From NCBI GenBank assembly GCA_030149525.1, contig JASBRJ010000031.1, positions 1-55,566 of the forward strand: a DNA stretch of 55,566 nt, written 5' to 3'. The DNA comes from a bacterium (GTDB lineage: Bacteria > Vulcanimicrobiota > Xenobia > Xenobiales > JADMJV01). The notes under the pieces were generated by a model that worked only from the letters and a program-made list of their open reading frames with translations, was not told where the DNA came from and ran no database searches. The position numbers and the translations under genes were made by a program. Each line of letters opens with the position of its first letter. The stretch's first letter is position 1. This document shows positions 54,538 to 55,566 of the stretch, piece by piece.

Positions 54538-55566
54538 CTATTTCTTTCGCGAATCCATAATTGCTCTGTGAGCTTTCAAACGGATGGCGTTAATACGGAT
54601 AAAGCCCTCCGAGTGTCGGGGGTCGAAGTCGCCCTCAATCTCCATGGAAGCCAGGTCTTGGTTGTAAAGCGACGACGGAGACTTCCGGCCCACCGGGAGT
54701 GCTCTACCGCGGTACAGTTGAAGAGTGACCTCCCCGTCGATCAGTTCCTGAGCCTTCTCCATGGCGGCCATCAGGAACTCCATCTCCGGTGAGAACCAGA
54801 AACCGTTGTAAACGAGTTCGCTGAACTTAGGGCTCAGCATATCCCGAAGCCTCATCACTTCGCGGTCCATGGCGATCCCTTCGATGTCCATGTGAGCTTC
54901 TCTGAGAATGGTGGCGCCAGGCGATTCGTAGACGCCACGACTCTTGATACCGATGAAGCGGTTTTCCACGATGTCGATTCGACCGATGCCATGCTTACGA
55001 CCCAGAGCATTACAGGCCTTGAAAAGCTCCAGCGGGTCGGTGATCTCTCCCTCGCCTGTCTTGAGCTTAACGGGGGCGCCGTCTTTGAAGGACACAGTCA
55101 CGAGTTCCGGTTCGTCGGCCGCCTCGGTGGGGTCGAGAGTCATCCGGTACATGTCTTTGTTGGGCGAATGATTGGGGTCCTCCAGAACACCCGACTCGTA
55201 GGAAATATGATATAGGTTCTCATCCATGCTGTAGGGGCTTTTAGGCGAGGCATCGATGGGAATATTGTGCTCGGCACAATAGTTCATAAGGTCGGTTCGG
55301 CCTTTGAAACGGTCCAGAAACTCTCGCATACGCCAGGGGGCGATCACTTCCAAATCAGGTCGTAGGGCATGAAAAGCCAACTCAAATCGAACCTGGTCAT
55401 TCCCTTTACCGGTGGCGCCGTGGGAGAGAAACTTAGCCCCTACCTTCTCGGCCACATTCAGCATGGAGCGAGCAATACAAGGACGAGCGATGGAGGTACC
55501 CAGAAGGTAACGACCCTCGTAGAGCGCGTTAGCCTTGATAGCCGGATAGATGAAGTCGGTGACGAA
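54538..55566 (-). CDS. argG: Argininosuccinate synthase (5' end beyond the window)
   Basis: At least 342 residues; the N-terminus continues past the right edge, so about 60 residues are missing (full length about 400). The enzyme joins citrulline and aspartate with ATP in arginine synthesis. Visible motifs: [10 protein letters not shown] near the edge, [14 protein letters not shown] near the front, the [14 protein letters not shown] region, and [11 protein letters not shown]. The Ser-His-Gly and Gly-Asn-Asp substrate sites are intact. It uses citrulline, the product of the arginine deiminase in this window. P4 follows on the same strand. Confidence 0.95.
   Translation of the reverse strand, partial: FVTDFIYPAIKANALYEGRYLLGTSIARPCIARSMLNVAEKVGAKFLSHGATGKGNDQVRFELAFHALRPDLEVIAPWRMREFLDRFKGRTDLMNYCAEHNIPIDASPKSPYSMDENLYHISYESGVLEDPNHSPNKDMYRMTLDPTEAADEPELVTVSFKDGAPVKLKTGEGEITDPLELFKACNALGRKHGIGRIDIVENRFIGIKSRGVYESPGATILREAHMDIEGIAMDREVMRLRDMLSPKFSELVYNGFWFSPEMEFLMAAMEKAQELIDGEVTLQLYRGRALPVGRKSPSSLYNQDLASMEIEGDFDPRHSEGFIRINAIRLKAHRAIMDSRKK

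Overview
The window is a gene-dense, mid-GC bacterial chromosome segment, read as about 53 protein genes on both strands. I see no rRNA, tRNA, insertion sequence, prophage or CRISPR array. No single gene fixes the lineage. A CarD/CdnL-type regulator, PilZ proteins, a Hanks kinase with an FHA-like front, scattered pseudopilin/GspF islands, a SET protein and small glycine-zipper proteins suggest a free-living Gram-negative with a large genome, from a poorly sampled phylum. A Vulcanimicrobiota/Eremiobacterota-like or Armatimonadota-like origin is only a guess. Strong AGGAGG ribosome sites sit beside many weak-leader GTG and TTG starts.

Layout. 1-6.7 kb: potassium-channel-like protein, glycine-zipper protein, diacylglycerol-glycosyltransferase-like enzyme, large subtilase A, unknown membrane protein. 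6.9-12.8 kb: pseudopilin island A, with a GspF-like platform protein transcribed away from two pseudopilins and a PilX-like protein carrying a long beta-solenoid. 12.9-19.5 kb: 3-hydroxyanthranilate dioxygenase, glycine-zipper protein, subtilase B (close paralog of A), LeuT-like transporter with a membrane-anchored partner. 19.6-30.3 kb: VOC protein, BaiN-like flavoprotein, family member P1, a frameshifted methyltransferase, Gfo/Idh/MocA oxidoreductase, CarD-like regulator, TolB-like propeller, GMC oxidoreductase, coiled-coil protein. 30.4-36.4 kb: Met/Gly-rich peptide, triple YbjQ protein, P2, pseudopilin island B. 36.5-42.7 kb: SET protein, secreted protein with a recessed signal peptide, P3, creatininase-like hydrolase, HAMP protein, two PilZ proteins, AprX-like subtilase. 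42.8-55.6 kb: two overlapping sensor kinases, MATE exporter, M20D hydrolase and arginine deiminase, FHA-like Ser/Thr kinase, zinc-ribbon protein, P4, and argininosuccinate synthase cut by the window edge.

Themes. Four divergent members (P1-P4) of one protein family that I cannot name are spread over 33 kb. They share an N-terminal S-x-G-x-F block, a central hydrophobic strand with N/D/G and a late D-L-S-G block. Several proteins, including both large subtilases, begin with a short polar Ser/Asn/Arg and Ala/Pro segment instead of a signal peptide. Both large subtilases have shared sequence blocks upstream. Arginine deiminase (makes citrulline) and argininosuccinate synthase (uses citrulline) lie in the same 8 kb. 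Genes often meet tail to tail with overlapping ends.
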